From Porites lobata (taxonomy: Eukaryota; Cnidaria; Anthozoa; Scleractinia; Poritidae): a stretch of DNA of 64,000 nucleotides. A program made the translations under genes and the position numbers. How positions within the stretch are numbered: the first letter of the stretch is position 1; every line of letters starts with the position of its first letter. The stretch lies in contig CALNXK010000013.1 in assembly GCA_942486035.1 (NCBI GenBank), positions 4,411,001-4,475,000 of the forward strand, read 5' to 3'. Below, piece after piece: positions 23,847 to 35,726 of the stretch. Below the pieces are notes generated by a model. That model saw only the letters and a list, made by a program, of their open reading frames with translations. It was not told the origin of the DNA and ran no database searches.

Positions 23847-24303
23847 TGCAAAAGAAGCGAAACGAAAGCAGCAAAATTACTATAAAGAGTCAAAGAGTAC
23901 ACTTTTCGACTGTAAGTCTTAATTCCGGTTGTTATGTTAAAAATTACTCGCCAGATAAGATATTGTCCATTGATTCTTATTGCATGGGACAAACAACCGA
24001 AACGTAAATCACTTGAAATTTTGTCTATTTTTTATCATTAACGATTGAGAAGAATAATTTGCGTCAGTTGCGCTTAAAAAAAAAAGAAGAAGAAGAAGAA
24101 GAAAAAGAAAGCATTGTAAGTTCATCGTCTACATTTTATCATTTATACAAGATGGGGGAGGGTCATGATTTTTTAGGCCAAGGTCAGGGGGAGGGTTAGC
24201 AAATTTCACTCCCATTGCAGGGATGGGTCACCTCATTTCCGAACCCAAATTTAAAATTCCCACCCCCCTCCCCTGCTAATTTCTGACAAGTCCCTTATCA
24301 ATA
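23847..24303. other. Gene-free, (AAG)n tract
   Basis: A short AAG/GAA microsatellite at about 24084-24110. The C-rich stretch near 24185-24290 has no coding potential. Confidence 0.5.
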
Positions 24304-24365
24304 GTACTTATTGGGCGGCACATACCTGTATAGGTAATGTACGGGAGTCCCCCCCCCCCCCCCGC
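24304..24365. repeat. Terminal fragment of the GTGCCGC / GGGGGG element family
   Basis: It reads GGGCGGCACATACCTGTATA, then GGGAGTC and a long C run: the reverse complement of the left end seen at 12780 and 50464. Only one end is present. Confidence 0.5.
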
Positions 24366-24591
24366 AGGGTTTCATTACCTATTCTGAAACGACTCTCATC
24401 TCCACCCCTCCCCCGAGTGTAAGAAATTGCCATTTTCACAGGCCGTAATGAATTGTGGGTTACTTGGTCGAGCGGATCAAGATGTTGAGTTGTTATTGAT
24501 GTTGAAGTTTTTCTGTCTGTGAAATATCGGATCGCCGGTAAAATTTTAACTTTTAGGTAGTATCACAGAAGCAATTGGATCGGACATGATT

Positions 24592-24780
24592 TCAAGAAAA
24601 TGAATGGTTGTAGGTAATGGAGAGGTTCTGTCGTGTAAACGGAGTTTGAATTCGTGGGACAAACGCACATTCTTCGAAGCTGTGTACATTAAGTTTTATC
24701 ATCAGGCAAGTTTCAAGAAGCTGTAGGTTTACGATATTGTTTTTTCCCTGAAGGCGTCGTTGGATTGTAGAAGACGTCAT
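24592..24780 (-). other. Unassigned 62-codon open frame, doubtful gene
   Basis: An ATG in a GAAGATGACG context starts a frame beginning MTSSTIQRRLQGKNN and ending in LSITYNHSFS. I recognise no family, signal peptide or membrane helix. It could be a short first exon or chance. It is listed because the surrounding 3 kb lack other coding candidates. Confidence 0.15.
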
Positions 24781-25638
24781 CTTCGGTGAGCAAAAGTTCT
24801 TCTGATATATTCTCTAGCCCTTAGTACGTGTAAACAATTAGCCTAATGCTCAACACTACAGCAAGTTTTAGTTGTCGATGATGAAAATATGTTCTTACAT
24901 AGTTGAACAATGCTAACGTTTAGATTGGAACTGGAAGGAAGGCTTTCAAAAAGTTGTTTTATTCCCCAACAACACAAATATTTTGCTGTCTTATGTAAGC
25001 TTTTTAATACAACATGTAGTCAATCACATCCTACATGTACTTTGATTATTCAAACAGTCACGATGAAAGCACGAGCACTTACAATTATATCTTCTTACAT
25101 GTACATGAAAAAGGAAAAGTTTGGATTCCACATTGCTTCTGAAGATTTAAATATTTTGTGGAGTAGTAAATTTCAGGAATACTTTTGTAACAAAAAGCAA
25201 TTTGTTAATTAATAGATACAAAAGATGCAGTGTAACAGGGGATGGGGATGGTGGATAGCCTTTCCTCTTTATCTTTCTATTCTAACACTAAAAACTCTCT
25301 GACCCTGTTATATTACAGTTGAGGAAGAAACTCCTGTATGATATAGATAGGGTGATTTTTCTCCCACCTAGGGTCATAAATTGTATAGCGTAGCCTCAAG
25401 TAGAGGGTTCATAGTCAAGTCACTTAAAGTCATCTTACCCAAAGTTATATCCTCTGACACCAGAGTTATTGTCCAAAATTTATAGTTAAGTTGCCCGAAA
25501 TGCTGAATTATGTTGCCTCAAAATAGGCAAGTTTCGTATTCCCCGTTGGCCCTTGGACAAGGGACTTCTTAGCATCATTGCGAGACTAATGCATGTCAAC
25601 TTCTTGACAAAAACAAAAACAAACATACCATAGGTAAA

Positions 25639-25804
25639 TTGCAGCTGAGTTGCTAGGAAATGATAGAAGTCATGAAAAGAGTAAGATGTCAAGCTTGAAC
25701 TTCACCAGTGAGCTAAAGGGATATCCATTTCAAACAACAGAACTGAAGGAAGAGCTGGTTGCACTAACACGGAAATGGGATGAAACGATGGAGCCAAAAG
25801 AAGA
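25639..25804 (+). other. Possible isolated coding exon, gene unknown
   Basis: An acceptor-like AAATTGCAG precedes an open frame that reads through an ATG at 25686 (MSSLNFTSELKGYPF), then an acidic/basic helix (TTELKEELVALTRKWDETME). It ends at PKEE, where GTAAAC could serve as a donor. The composition looks like a real amphipathic helix, but I could find no partner exon between here and the KLHL gene, and no family is recognised. Confidence 0.2.
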
Positions 25805-25809
25805 AGTAA

Positions 25810-27168
25810 ACTCTTTAAGCTTGAAAATGGTTAAATTAATTGTTAAAATGATAATATTCCATTCCCTCTTTTTTCAAACCTCTTATTATTCTACTTTACT
25901 CTTGTGTACGTCTCTAAAATGGAGTTTAAACTACTCAGGATATCCTCTGTATATAATTCTGTGTTCTTATTGAGTGAAATTTGCATACTTCATTTTTCTA
26001 CATGTCATTGTGACTGAATATTTTGATACTTGTAATGTAGCTAAATGTTTTAAATTAGACTGTCTTGTACCTTGGAAGTCATCTTTGTTCAAATGAAAGT
26101 TATCCTAAGAGAAGTTAATGATCACTGAAAATGATATTAAAATGGCTCCAGGGTATTACCTTGTTTAAGAATTTTGAGACCATCTTCACATTTTATTGAA
26201 CTCACTCACTAACACTCTTTCGGTCAATTTCTGGTTAGGCTTTTTGTTTTTCTTAGTGATGACAAGCTGATTTTCCTTTTGTTGTTTGATTAAAAACAAT
26301 GATTTCTCAAGCCTATAAGTATTAGTTTTGAGGCCCCTGAAACCTTTCAACATTTAAGATTTTCCTTTTTTGCTGGGAATGCAGCCACAGTTAACTACTC
26401 GTGTTTGTTTGTCTTCTTGGTAATAAGTGACCAGCATTAGCCTTGCTTTCACTCGAAACAAGCACTCATCCTAAGCCAAAATGTTTCTATTTATCATGCT
26501 CAACAACATCCTAACACCTTTATCAAGCATATGTTGTCTCATCAAATCTTAATGAACAAGGTATATTACTCACTGACTGCGCTTTTTTTGTTTCATCAAG
26601 ACTTAAAGAACGAGGTACATTACACATTCTGGTTTGTTTTGTCTGATCATTGTTGCAAAAAAGAAATATGTTACAAAATTATGCTGCTTGTTTTGTCTCA
26701 TTATCACTGAAACAGGGAGATACATTACACATTAATCTTTCTTGTTTTCAACATAACTTTACATTTTGGGCAACTTAACAAAAAATTTTGGGTAACATAA
26801 CTCTGGTTTTGGACGAAATAACTTTGGACGAGATGATCTTTGGGTGACTTGGTTACCATTCAGAGAGGGATTACTGTTTCATAGGTTAGAACTATTTTAT
26901 GGTGGACAATAAAATTTTGGTACAGCTACCGAAGGACTTTAGGACACATTTTTTGTAGAAGCATGAAAACATCGAAACATGTGCTCTGGCTAAATCTTTA
27001 AAAAGAGTAATCATTTTTAACATAGGCGAAAGCTGTCATTAAGGGCTGAACCAGTATAACACTTGTTACGGCTGAGCTCACTTGATGTTATGGGTGATAG
27101 TGGAAAGCTAAAGGTGGCACTTTAAATTTTTGTCAGATGTTACAGGTCAATCTTCATTTGCTATGGCT
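25810..27168. other. Gene-free, nothing recognised
   Basis: AT-rich sequence upstream of the SINE. No coding segment or inverted repeat recognised. Part may be promoter or 5' leader sequence for the KLHL gene. Confidence 0.4.
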
Positions 27169-27177
27169 GCTTCAAAA

Positions 27178-27449
27178 AAACAAAAATTCGTTTTATTTGA
27201 GTGTCAATTTATTTAGCATGAAAGTGCTAATTGGTGACACTATTTTTGCATCTCCTACTGGAGACGGGACCGCCATTTTACGTGATCATCCAAGCTTCGC
27301 AAAGGTCTAGCCATTTGCAGGGCATGAGCAAAGGCAATACCTTCATTTCTCAGTTATTTTAAGACCCTGAGTATTGTTCTGGTCCCAGGAATCAAACCCG
27401 TGACCTCCCGCCCCGCAGTCAAGCCCTCTACCGACTGGGCTTATTCTGC
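27178..27449 (-). mobile_element. tRNA-derived SINE, minus orientation
   Basis: On the minus strand the head reads AAGCCCAGTCGGTAGAGGGC, resembling a tRNA A box, and then GGGTTTGATTCCTGGGACC, resembling a B box. The body that follows contains CAGGGTCTTAAAATAACTGA and TGGCGGTCCCGTCTCC. The 9-bp direct repeat GCTTCAAAA lies at 27169-27177 and 27450-27458. The anticodon arm is degraded, so this is not a functional tRNA gene. It lies about 370 bp upstream of the KLHL start codon. Confidence 0.8.
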
Positions 27450-27486
27450 GCTTCAAAACTTAATGAGAGCCCTGATAGGGTTTCAT

Positions 27487-27565
27487 TAGCCTGTGCCACA
27501 GACAGAACTAAACTTTCTGGTTAGGTCTGTCTGCAAAACAGAGTTTAAATTAAGGACACAGGCTA
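27487..27565. mobile_element. 79-bp foldback MITE with 9-bp duplication (member 3)
   Basis: The ends are TAGCCTGTGCC and CACAGGCTA. The 9-bp direct repeat GGGTTTCAT lies at 27478-27486 and 27566-27574. Internal strings AGACAGAAC and GTCTGTCT pair. A left-end relative without a matching right end occurs at about 28230-28285 in KLHL intron 1. Confidence 0.88.
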
Positions 27566-27823
27566 GGGTTTCATCTTAAACATTAATGTCCACCAGATTT
27601 CTGAAATAACTGATTGTTAGCATATATATATAATTCCAAAGTATTGCTATCTCAATCTGTCTATTTTTCGGGATACAGTGTAGGACTAGCTTTACACTCT
27701 GTAAAAAAAAAGAGTCCTCTTCATCCTGCGGCATAATGTATGCCTTTTTTTCTTTAGGTATCTTGTTAATATTTTGTTGCATCTGCAATATCTTTTTTTA
27801 CCTTACCAGTAACCAATCACAGT

Positions 27824-30800
27824 ATGGAAACAAGCCCTCAGCCACAAGGTGAAGAAAAGATAGTGATCCCACCATACAGGAGCCCGGAATGTCATAACAA
27901 GTCGTTCCAAGTTATGAACACTTTACGTGAACAGAATCAACTTTGTGATGTGTTGTTGAAGGCTGCAGATAATGAGATTCCTGCACATAGAGTTGTTCTG
28001 GCATCTTCTAGTCCTTATTTTTTTGCAATGTTCACTGGAGAACTTTCAGAGAGTAGACAGACAGTTGTAACTATGCGTGAGATTGACAGCCACGCTCTTG
28101 AGCTATTGGTACAGTATGTGTATACTGCAGAGATAGAGGTTACAGAAGACAATGTTCAGGTGACATATTTTTAATTGCATTCTTTTTAGGAGTTAAATTT
28201 TTTTAACTTCATATCATGGGTGACAATAGCCTGCACCAGAGATGAAGCTAAACTCTGTTAAATCTATCTGCAAAACAGTGCTGAAATCCTTGTTCTGGGC
28301 CCTCACCTGTGTATCAGGATTTGAGTTGACACAATGAATGGCCTACTAAAAAAGCCATGGCATCATTGATTTACCAGTCAGGATGAAATGAAATTTGAAA
28401 CCCAATTTTGGTAATTTGTTGAGTTCATTGGGGTGCTGAACAAAGACCTCTGTGCTACTTCGCAGACATTACTAACTGAGGTCTGCAATGTAGGCAAGGG
28501 TGACAAATGTTGAAACCCATGATGCATCAATTTATAATTCAATATGTGAAATTACAATCTTGCTAGAAACAGAAGCATATATGTTTCTAGCTCTTAGATA
28601 ATGTTACCAATCCACTTTTTATATATTTACTGTACTCCTTTTTGTTTGTAATCATATTTTTTGTAATTATCTTTGAAAAGCCTTGTTTAAGGAAAGATAA
28701 TAAAAGATATATATGTAAGTATGCTTTTGCAGCTTTTCCTACAGTATGTATTTTCTTATGATAGCTATTGTCTTACTCATTTCTTTATTTCTCTCTAGGT
28801 CCTACTTCCTGCTGCCAATCTTCTTCAGCTAACAGATGTGCGAGATGCTTGCTGTGATTTCCTTAAAGCTCAGCTTCATTCTACAAACTGTTTAGGAATC
28901 AGGGCATTTGCCGATATGCATTCTTGTGGTGACTTAATGGCTGCAGCTCATTCCTTTGCAGAGAAACACTTCAGTGAAGTTATTGTGGCGGATGAATTCC
29001 TGGGCTTACCAGGATTGCAAGTACAGGAGCTTATTTCCAGTGATCAGCTTACAGTTCCTTCAGAAGAGAAGGTATAACATGGTTTATCGCCATCTAAACA
29101 ATATTGTCAGTAATAACCATTTTTATATTCGCGGATACATCAACTGCAGGCAAATTGAAGCGAATCCTTAGCCTACAAAGCAGGAGTACATGTATTTTGC
29201 AGTGCGCACGATGTTTTCCCAGTATGCTGCCACGTGGATGTTTAAACTGACAGAGAGTTGGGGCGAGTCAAAAATGATTCCAAGGGAGAGTCTGACGGGT
29301 TAAAATAGAGGAGGGGAGGGGGGAAGGAGAGGGAAAAAATCCCCTTCTCTCCCCGTCCTCCCCCTTGTTCGCCCCCCTCGGTTTTTTAATTTCTTTCAAG
29401 ATGGCGGCCGCAATCAATGTATCCCTGAGCTTTCAGTTAAAAAAAGCGAGCTCTGCAGGCTAGCGAATCCTGTGCTCTGATTGGGCCCATCTTGCCTCGC
29501 TCGGGATTTCCCGCGTTAGTCCGGCAAGAAAAAGTTCTCTTTTTGGCCATATGGTAAATCCTTTCTTACCATGTTCGGTGTTTATTTTTACGATTTAACC
29601 ACAGCAGTGAAGTAAGTGTTTTAGTAAAATATTTTTATCAAAGCCTGTGCCGCTGTTTCTCTTGAAGAGTGGGATTCCCCTGGCTTGTAACTGCCAGAGC
29701 TATAAGTGATGTTAATCAATTAATTTTCTTTTTAAAAATTTCCAGGTATTTGAGGCAGTAGTTGCTTGGGTCAATCATGACCCTGAACACAGACAAGACT
29801 GTCTGGCACAGTTGATGGAGCATGTGCGGCTTCCTCTCCTGTCACGTGAATACCTTGTGAGCCGCGTGGAAACAGAAGCGCTCGTCAAAAATAACAACAT
29901 GTGCAAAGATTTCTTGATCGAGGCTATGAAGTATCACTTGCTCACAAATGACCAGCGGTCTTCGGTGCAGTCACCCAGAACGCGCCCCAGGACTCCGATT
30001 GGCTTACCCAAAGTTATGTACGTTGTGGGAGGCCAGGCACCTAAAGCAATTCGAAGGTAATTTGTACAGTTTCCGACCCTGTTCTGCGTGAACCGACCTA
30101 GCCTGACAAAACAGCTGACATTTCGCAACGCCAATTCTGGTTTCCCCGCAAAAAAGACGTCTGAAAAAGGAGCGCAGAATCTCGATCCTGATTGGTCGTG
30201 CCTTGTGGGAAATTTGCTTCAGCTAATCTAAAGCAGTACCCAGATCTGGGTAGTGACAGGTCAGCAGTATGGAAATTTTGCGTTCGTTTCGCGGGTTGCC
30301 TGCGTGCAGACCTCTCCTATTTCCTTTGTTGCACGCGGAAAAGGGACGTCTGCGTAACGCCGTCGCTAATCGTGTTCCAGCGTCCCGCTGGCAGGGTATT
30401 CTATTTCGCATAAATTGTGAAATAATATCCGATTAGAAAGAAGAGTTGACAGGCCAAACAAAACATCAACTCGTGATACGGGCGAAACGTGACCTTGAGA
30501 GTCTGCTTGAAGAGAGGTTTTTCTTCTTTTCTCTCTCGCGCGAAGATTACTAGCACTACACAGTGCATGTAGCATTCTAACCTTTGACTGAGTAAATCTC
30601 ATTTTTGCCGCGCTAAGTCTTCCATTTAGAGGTCATGAAGCAGGTTTGTTACATGCATACTGAGTAATCATTTCCTGTGGTTGCTTCTGTGGGTGTTCCC
30701 GATAGGATTTGATTTCAGATGCAGTTGTAAAGTGTTTAAATTTTCTTGACCTCTGTTTCTTACAGCTAAATAAAGATTTTAGTTTCTTTGGCTGGCTTTC

Positions 30801-32715
30801 TCCGCAATGCCTGCCTGGTGCGAAGTCCACGCCGCTTTTTTAGTTTTCTCAGACATTGTTTACAAATATGATGTGATGTGTCATGCACAGTAAATTGTAA
30901 AGAAATAATTTCCTCGAACACGTTAAATTTTCCGGGTCCCCGCACAAGATTTCGATCGCTCTGCTTTTCGATCGACGAAAAACACAGCACACAATCGCAC
31001 ATGTTTTGATTTGTTTTGGTTAGAAAACCCCGCTTACATAGATTATTTAAATCACCGCATACATTATCAGACCACATTCGATAACAACCAATCAGCGTTA
31101 AGTCAAACAATGCGCACTGTGTGTCAGCCTATCACAGCGTGTTCCCAAGATCTTGGGAACCCAGCGGGACGCTGGAACACGATTAGCGACGGCGTTACGC
31201 AGACGTCCCTTTTCCGCGTGCAACAAAGGAAATAGGAGACGTCTGCACGCAGGCAATTTCGCGGGGAAATTATTGGTGGCGCGAAATGTCGACTGTTTAA
31301 ACCTTTTTCTTACCGTTACGTGTAATTCAAGCTTTTTAGAATCAAAGCAGGGAGAATGTTTCGTTTGAATTCAGAGTAGTGCAAGAAATTGCTCGCAACA
31401 AAATTCAGTCGTATTTAGTATTTCCTTCCCGCTAGGGCTAGAATTCATCGGAAAAAAATTACAGTCACAGTCGAAATTTGGCACAGGTATAAGACTGGCT
31501 TTGCCATACAAAACAAAAGGTATATTTGATGATAGCGTTTGTTTCGCACCAGCGAGTGTCTGCTGAAAAAAGAAAAAGAATAAAAATGATCGTAAATGTG
31601 CGTCGTTTTCTGGTCTGCCAGTAAAGTAGAATTAATTTAGTATGCGAAATTGGCAATTTTCTGCGGAGAAGGTAGACTAAATTATTTTAACTGTGAAACG
31701 TCTCAAGAAGCTTTGTCTTAGGGTGGACCTATTTTATTTTTTATATATTAAATTAAAAGAAATTTTAGGCCTTTCATACGGAAGAAATTTTAGTCCGTTC
31801 GACGTTAGTGGGTTTCACTGTAAATTTATCGTAGAATTTTATAATTTACTTTTACTGTGTTATGAACTTACTTCTGTATCTTTTTATTTTTCTAGTGTGG
31901 AATGTTACGATTTCAAAGGCGAGCATTGGTACGCTGTTGCTGAAATGAACTCTCGCCGTTGCCGCGCCGGTGTGGCCGTTTTAGACGGTCTGGTGTACGC
32001 CGTAGGCGGCTTCAACGGTTCACTTCGTGTTCGGACCGTAGACTGTTACGACCCCGTCAAAGATCAATGGCGTCCTGTGGCATCTATGGAAGCGCGTCGT
32101 AGCACGTTAGGCGCCGCTGTGATGAACGGATTATTGTACGCCATAGGCGGGTTTGATGGCACGACAGGACTCAACACGTGTGAGGTATATGATCCGAAGC
32201 TTAACGAGTGGCGCTCGATCTGCTCGATGAGTACCCGACGAAGCAGCGTCGGAGTCGGCGTCCTGAATAACATGCTTTTCGCTGTCGGCGGTTACGATGG
32301 CGCTTCAAGACATTGTCTTAGTTCGGTCGAGTGTTACAATCCGAATACAAACGAGTGGAGTTTAATGGCAGAAATGAGCACGCGCCGAAGCGGCGCTGGT
32401 GTAGGTGTGGCAGATGGACTCTTGTACGCTATTGGTGGACACGACGGGCCGCACGTGCGAAAAAGCGTGGAATGTTTTAACCCGGATGTGAACCAATGGC
32501 GCCCTGTAGCGGACATGAGCATGTGTCGAAGGAACGCAGGGGTAGCTTCAGTGAATGGCTTGTTGTTTGTTGTAGGGGGAGACGATGGATCTAGTAACCT
32601 GTTTTCAGTTGAAGTTTATAATCCTCGGACAGACCAGTGGGGATTACTTCCAACGTTTATGACAATAGGACGAAGCTATGCTGGCGTGGCCGTCATAGAC
32701 AGGCCCAACACTTGA
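27824..32715 (+). CDS. KLHL3: KLHL2/3-like BTB-BACK-kelch CUL3 adaptor, 4 exons
   Basis: Exons are 27824-28159, 28799-29071, 29746-30056 and 31896-32715, in phases 0, 0 and 2, giving 579 residues (human KLHL2 and KLHL3 are about 590). Exon 1 holds the BTB domain (LREQNQLCDVLLKA, HRVVLASSSPYFFAMF) that dimerises and binds CUL3. Exons 2 and 3 give the BACK domain (LLPAANLLQLTDVRDACCDF to LIEAMKYHLL). Exon 4 gives six kelch blades with the GG and Y..W marks (AVGGFNGS, AIGGFDGTTG, AVGGYDGASR, AIGGHDGPHVRKSVE, VVGGDDGSSN). Blade strings such as TRRSSVGVGV, STRRSGAGVGV and CRRNAGVASVNGLLFVVGG are close to KLHL2/3, whose proteins deliver WNK kinases to CUL3 ubiquitin ligase. All junctions are GT-AG. 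Exon 1 follows an acceptor-like CCTTACCAG, so a 5' leader exon upstream is likely. An AATAAA lies near 33364. Introns 2 and 3 carry MITEs. KLHL2 versus KLHL3 cannot be separated here; a cnidarian gene may be ancestral to both. Confidence 0.92.
29169..29462. mobile_element. Foldback MITE in KLHL intron 2, 9-bp duplication (member 4)
   Basis: The ends are TAGCCTACAAAGCAGG and CGAGCTCTGCAGGCTA. The 9-bp direct repeat GCGAATCCT lies at 29160-29168 and 29463-29471. The 294-bp element contains a G/A-rich and C/T-rich inverted pair (GAGGGAAAAAATCCCC) and CAAGATGGCGGC, a YY1-like motif. Confidence 0.88.
30110..31300. mobile_element. 1.2-kb inverted-repeat element in KLHL intron 3
   Basis: The outer ends AAACAGCTGACATTTCGC and GCGCGAAATGTCGACTGTTT are inverted. 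A second, nearly perfect inverted pair of about 100 bp lies inside: 30289-30394 against 31157-31258, with GGGACGTCTGCGTAACGCCG matched by CGGCGTTACGCAGACGTCCC. About 140 bp separate outer and inner blocks on the left only, suggesting an insertion there. The loop has a minus-strand open frame of 114 codons (31110-30766) with Cys-x2-Cys and His-x-Cys-x2-Cys spacing (CDCVLC, HHICKQCLRKL), a possible small zinc-binding module. No recognisable transposase core. Confidence 0.7.
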
Positions 32716-33370
32716 CCCGCGGTTTCTGTCTAGATTTTTGACTAGTAATATATGGCTTTCATTGTGGTTAAATTATTAACAGCATCTCAAGAAAGGTTTG
32801 CTAAGACCTTTCAGTTGACTCTGACAATTTAAAGTCTGATCCACAATAGGAAACTGAGTTACGACTACGCATATTGAAGAGTTACAACGGAATGGAAAGG
32901 TTGTGTTATGCATTTGACGTTTTGGGCGTCCTCTGAGTATCCACAGTTCAGTGGTTTCGGTATTCGATTACTCGCACTACGGAGCTTAGCCGTGACAGAA
33001 AAAACAACGAAGAGAAGCAATAGGTTTACTAAGGGTAAAGAATTCTCTCGTGTATTTTATACGTTTCTGCATTTTGATTCAGTTCATTTCTGTTCGCTGC
33101 AAGCGTGCAACGTCAAATCGGATCAAAAATTAGGAGGTTTATTATTTGCACAACGTGAACATTTCTCTGTTGCACCCGAAAAAGGCATTTGGTTGGATCA
33201 CTTGCTTTGTACCCAAACTTCGTAGAGTCCTGCCCCCAATTTAATTTCGTAATCAGTTTATACACTTTAGGCTGTTGTCTTAAAAGCCAGTTCTGGTAAA
33301 TTAGCTCAATGGTAAACCTTTTTGTTTGAGTGAAAAGGTGACACTTACAGAAATTTTAGCAAGGAATAAA
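32716..33370 (+). other. Probable 3' untranslated region of the KLHL-like gene
   Basis: Non-coding sequence from the stop to the AATAAA-type signal at about 33364. The extent is inferred from that signal only. Confidence 0.4.
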
Positions 33371-33399
33371 AATGAAAATAATCTCATTTGTCATTATTC

Positions 33400-34000
33400 A
33401 ACTCTTAGAAAAAGGTTGCACTTATAGAGAATTCATTTCTCCTAAGACCATTGTGTGTTTATGATAATTATTTTTTTAAATGTAAACTTCTGACAAAACG
33501 AACGAGTCGGCTACACGTATCCGGATATTTTTTAAAACGGAAATTTTTTGCTCCGTTATCGAAAAAAAAAAATACGCTCCCACACGTAGCGCATTCGAAT
33601 CGTGATAGCATTCCTTACATGCATGGTATGCGCTGTATGAAGTATGATCAGGTGATGGACTCTTAGTATGATATCTTCGTATTCGAAAACCTCCGTTTTC
33701 GTCCGTCCACAAGAAAACGGTAAGCCGGTGTTTTCGAAAACCTGTGTTTTCAATGCCTAAAACACCGTTTACGTGTTGATGGAAGGTTAAAGCGTCCTTT
33801 GCAGTCCATGCCTGACCCATGCCTCTGTAACACGGAAAACTCTGTAACAGTAATACGGACTTTCTCCATCAAAACAAAAACACTTGTGTCCTGAGTTTTC
33901 GTTTCTTGAAGCCACGTTTGAAAAATCCAAATCTGGTAACGCGAACTGCCCTCCTTTTCATGTGAATACAGTTAGATAATGTATATTCTAACCAAACACA
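33400..34000. other. Gene-free, GAAAACGG-rich
   Basis: Repeated strings such as CGTTTTCGTCCGTCC, AAGAAAACGG, TTTTCGAAAACC occur at about 33680-33760, and GGAAAACTCTG at 33834. These look like remains of an inverted-repeat element whose borders I could not place. Confidence 0.4.
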
Positions 34001-34002
34001 TG

Positions 34003-34317
34003 CAGTCGACTCCTGATAATTCGAACCTTCAAGGGAAATAGAAAAAAGTTCGAGTTATCGATTGTAAAATAGACCGCGAGCAGTCTCTTATTTTTCTTTG
34101 CAAAGTTACTGCACGCGAAACCTAAGCACGCCCCATCCTCACTGTAATAATCGCGTCGCGGTTTGCAGTCGCGCTGGATGACATAAGAACTAGACGGATG
34201 TTAAGAGAAAAGGCGGACTGCAAGAAGTCTAATTGTAAAATTATATGGGAAATGATCTGAAGGGAATTGAAAATTACTTCAAGTTAACGGGGGCTTCGAG
34301 TTACTGGGAGTCGACCG
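34003..34317. mobile_element. MITE with CAGTCGACTCC ends
   Basis: The left end CAGTCGACTCCTGATAATTCGAACC is inverted at the right as GGCTTCGAGTTACTGGGAGTCGACC. It contains AAGTTCGAGTTATCGA near the left. No coding capacity. CAGTCGACTCC-type ends resemble mariner-like MITEs but no clean TA duplication is visible. Confidence 0.65.
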
Positions 34318-34319
34318 TA

Positions 34320-35726
34320 GAAGCGAAGAAAGGTGACTCCAGATCCTAAACTTGTCTCGCTCGATCATCAGCCACTGTTCGAGAGCCCAGGCTCCCATCC
34401 GCCCGTCGACCTCGAGAAAGGACCGAGATAGCGGGAGGAGCCGGGTCGAGCCTAAACTTGGGACCGCGGTCACGTGAATGAGACTCATGCGCAACTTTCT
34501 AGAAATACCAGGCTGCAAAACAGTCCACTTTTTCTCCAAAACGGTTTAGCGTAGCTAAAAAGCCTTACACGCCTTACGGGCGTGTATTGCGTCTCTCCCT
34601 GGCGCTCTCCGTTTTCAGCCTCGCTCCAGACATTTTGTTTACTTAAATACGCAAAAATACGGACTGGTTTGCAGTCTATACAAATACGGACAGCTCTTTA
34701 ATAAGGGATAAAGGGCTTCGAGAGAAAGAAACGCGAGGGAGATAGGAAGGAGGAAGGGTTACCTTCAATCGCTACTTCGTGTGCATATCGAGTTCTCCTA
34801 CAACCGAATTCTACGAAACTTGGCTTTCCTAATAATATACGGACGGTGTTTGTTCCCTTGGTCTGTACATTAGAGCCGGACAAGGCGTAATCTGAGACGG
34901 ATACTGTAAACTTCCGGTTATATTATGCTCCCCCCAACCCCCACCCGCCCTGATAAAGGCCCATCCGAGACAAAAAATACATCCGGTTATGAACCGCCTC
35001 CCCCGATATTACCTCCCACTAGCGTGTATTGAAATGAATTAGATTTTTTACAACGTTTTGACGCCTAAAAAAGAAAGTAAATTCAATTAGTATCTAGCAC
35101 TACTATGCAGCTTGTTTTGAAACGCTTTTTAGTACTGTTACAAGCCCCCTGGGATATAAGCCCCTGCCCCCGTTTGTAAGCCCTCCTAGAAACCCCTTAC
35201 GAAGTTTTAAAACCCAGGGTTTATAAGTGAAAGTTAACAGTAATCCGTCATCAAAATTCGGCAAAATTGACGGATAAGCAGACGGATTAAGTCACACTGA
35301 TTATTCTTCAAAACGTCAATTATCTATAAACGGCAAGGTTCTCTTGCTATCGGATACAGTAAACCGTCTTTCTCTGGTGTGAAAACGGCCAATGCTCTAG
35401 ACTTGCTACAAGTGGACCCCTCATAAGTAACTTATTCTCACTTTAAAATTTCGCGAAAAATCAGGAGTCATATACCCTGGGTACCAGAAGTTTTTCTCGC
35501 GTGCGGTGGGAATTTTCGTTGTTGGCCGAAGGCTGTAGGAGTCATATTTCGCAAGTACCAAGTACAAAATTTTTCCCAAACCGCGAAAATCGCGACCATA
35601 AGTACTTGCGGGCTGTGTTAATAACCTCGCAATGTTGACCGGGAAGGGAGGACAGACATTCAAAACAGAAACATCCCAGAGGGACAGACCTTAAGCTAAA
35701 TTCCCTTAAGATTTTGAGCGTAAAAG
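34320..35726. other. Gene-free sequence upstream of the transporter gene
   Basis: No coding segment recognised. Scattered degenerate AAGCCCC-type strings at about 35140-35200 may be relics of a repeat. The last few hundred bases may include the promoter of the gene starting at 35727. Confidence 0.4.

Noticed and set aside
27373..27449. tRNA gene on the minus strand
   Set aside because: The A and B boxes are recognisable, but the anticodon arm is degraded and a SINE body follows within a 9-bp target duplication. It is the head of a SINE.
28230..28285. Another complete 9-bp-duplication foldback element in KLHL intron 1
   Set aside because: Only the left end resembles member 3; no inverted right end or matching flank could be found.
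32064..32522. Minus-strand frames inside the kelch exon
   Set aside because: They are antisense shadows of a repeated coding region; the plus frame carries six clear kelch blades.
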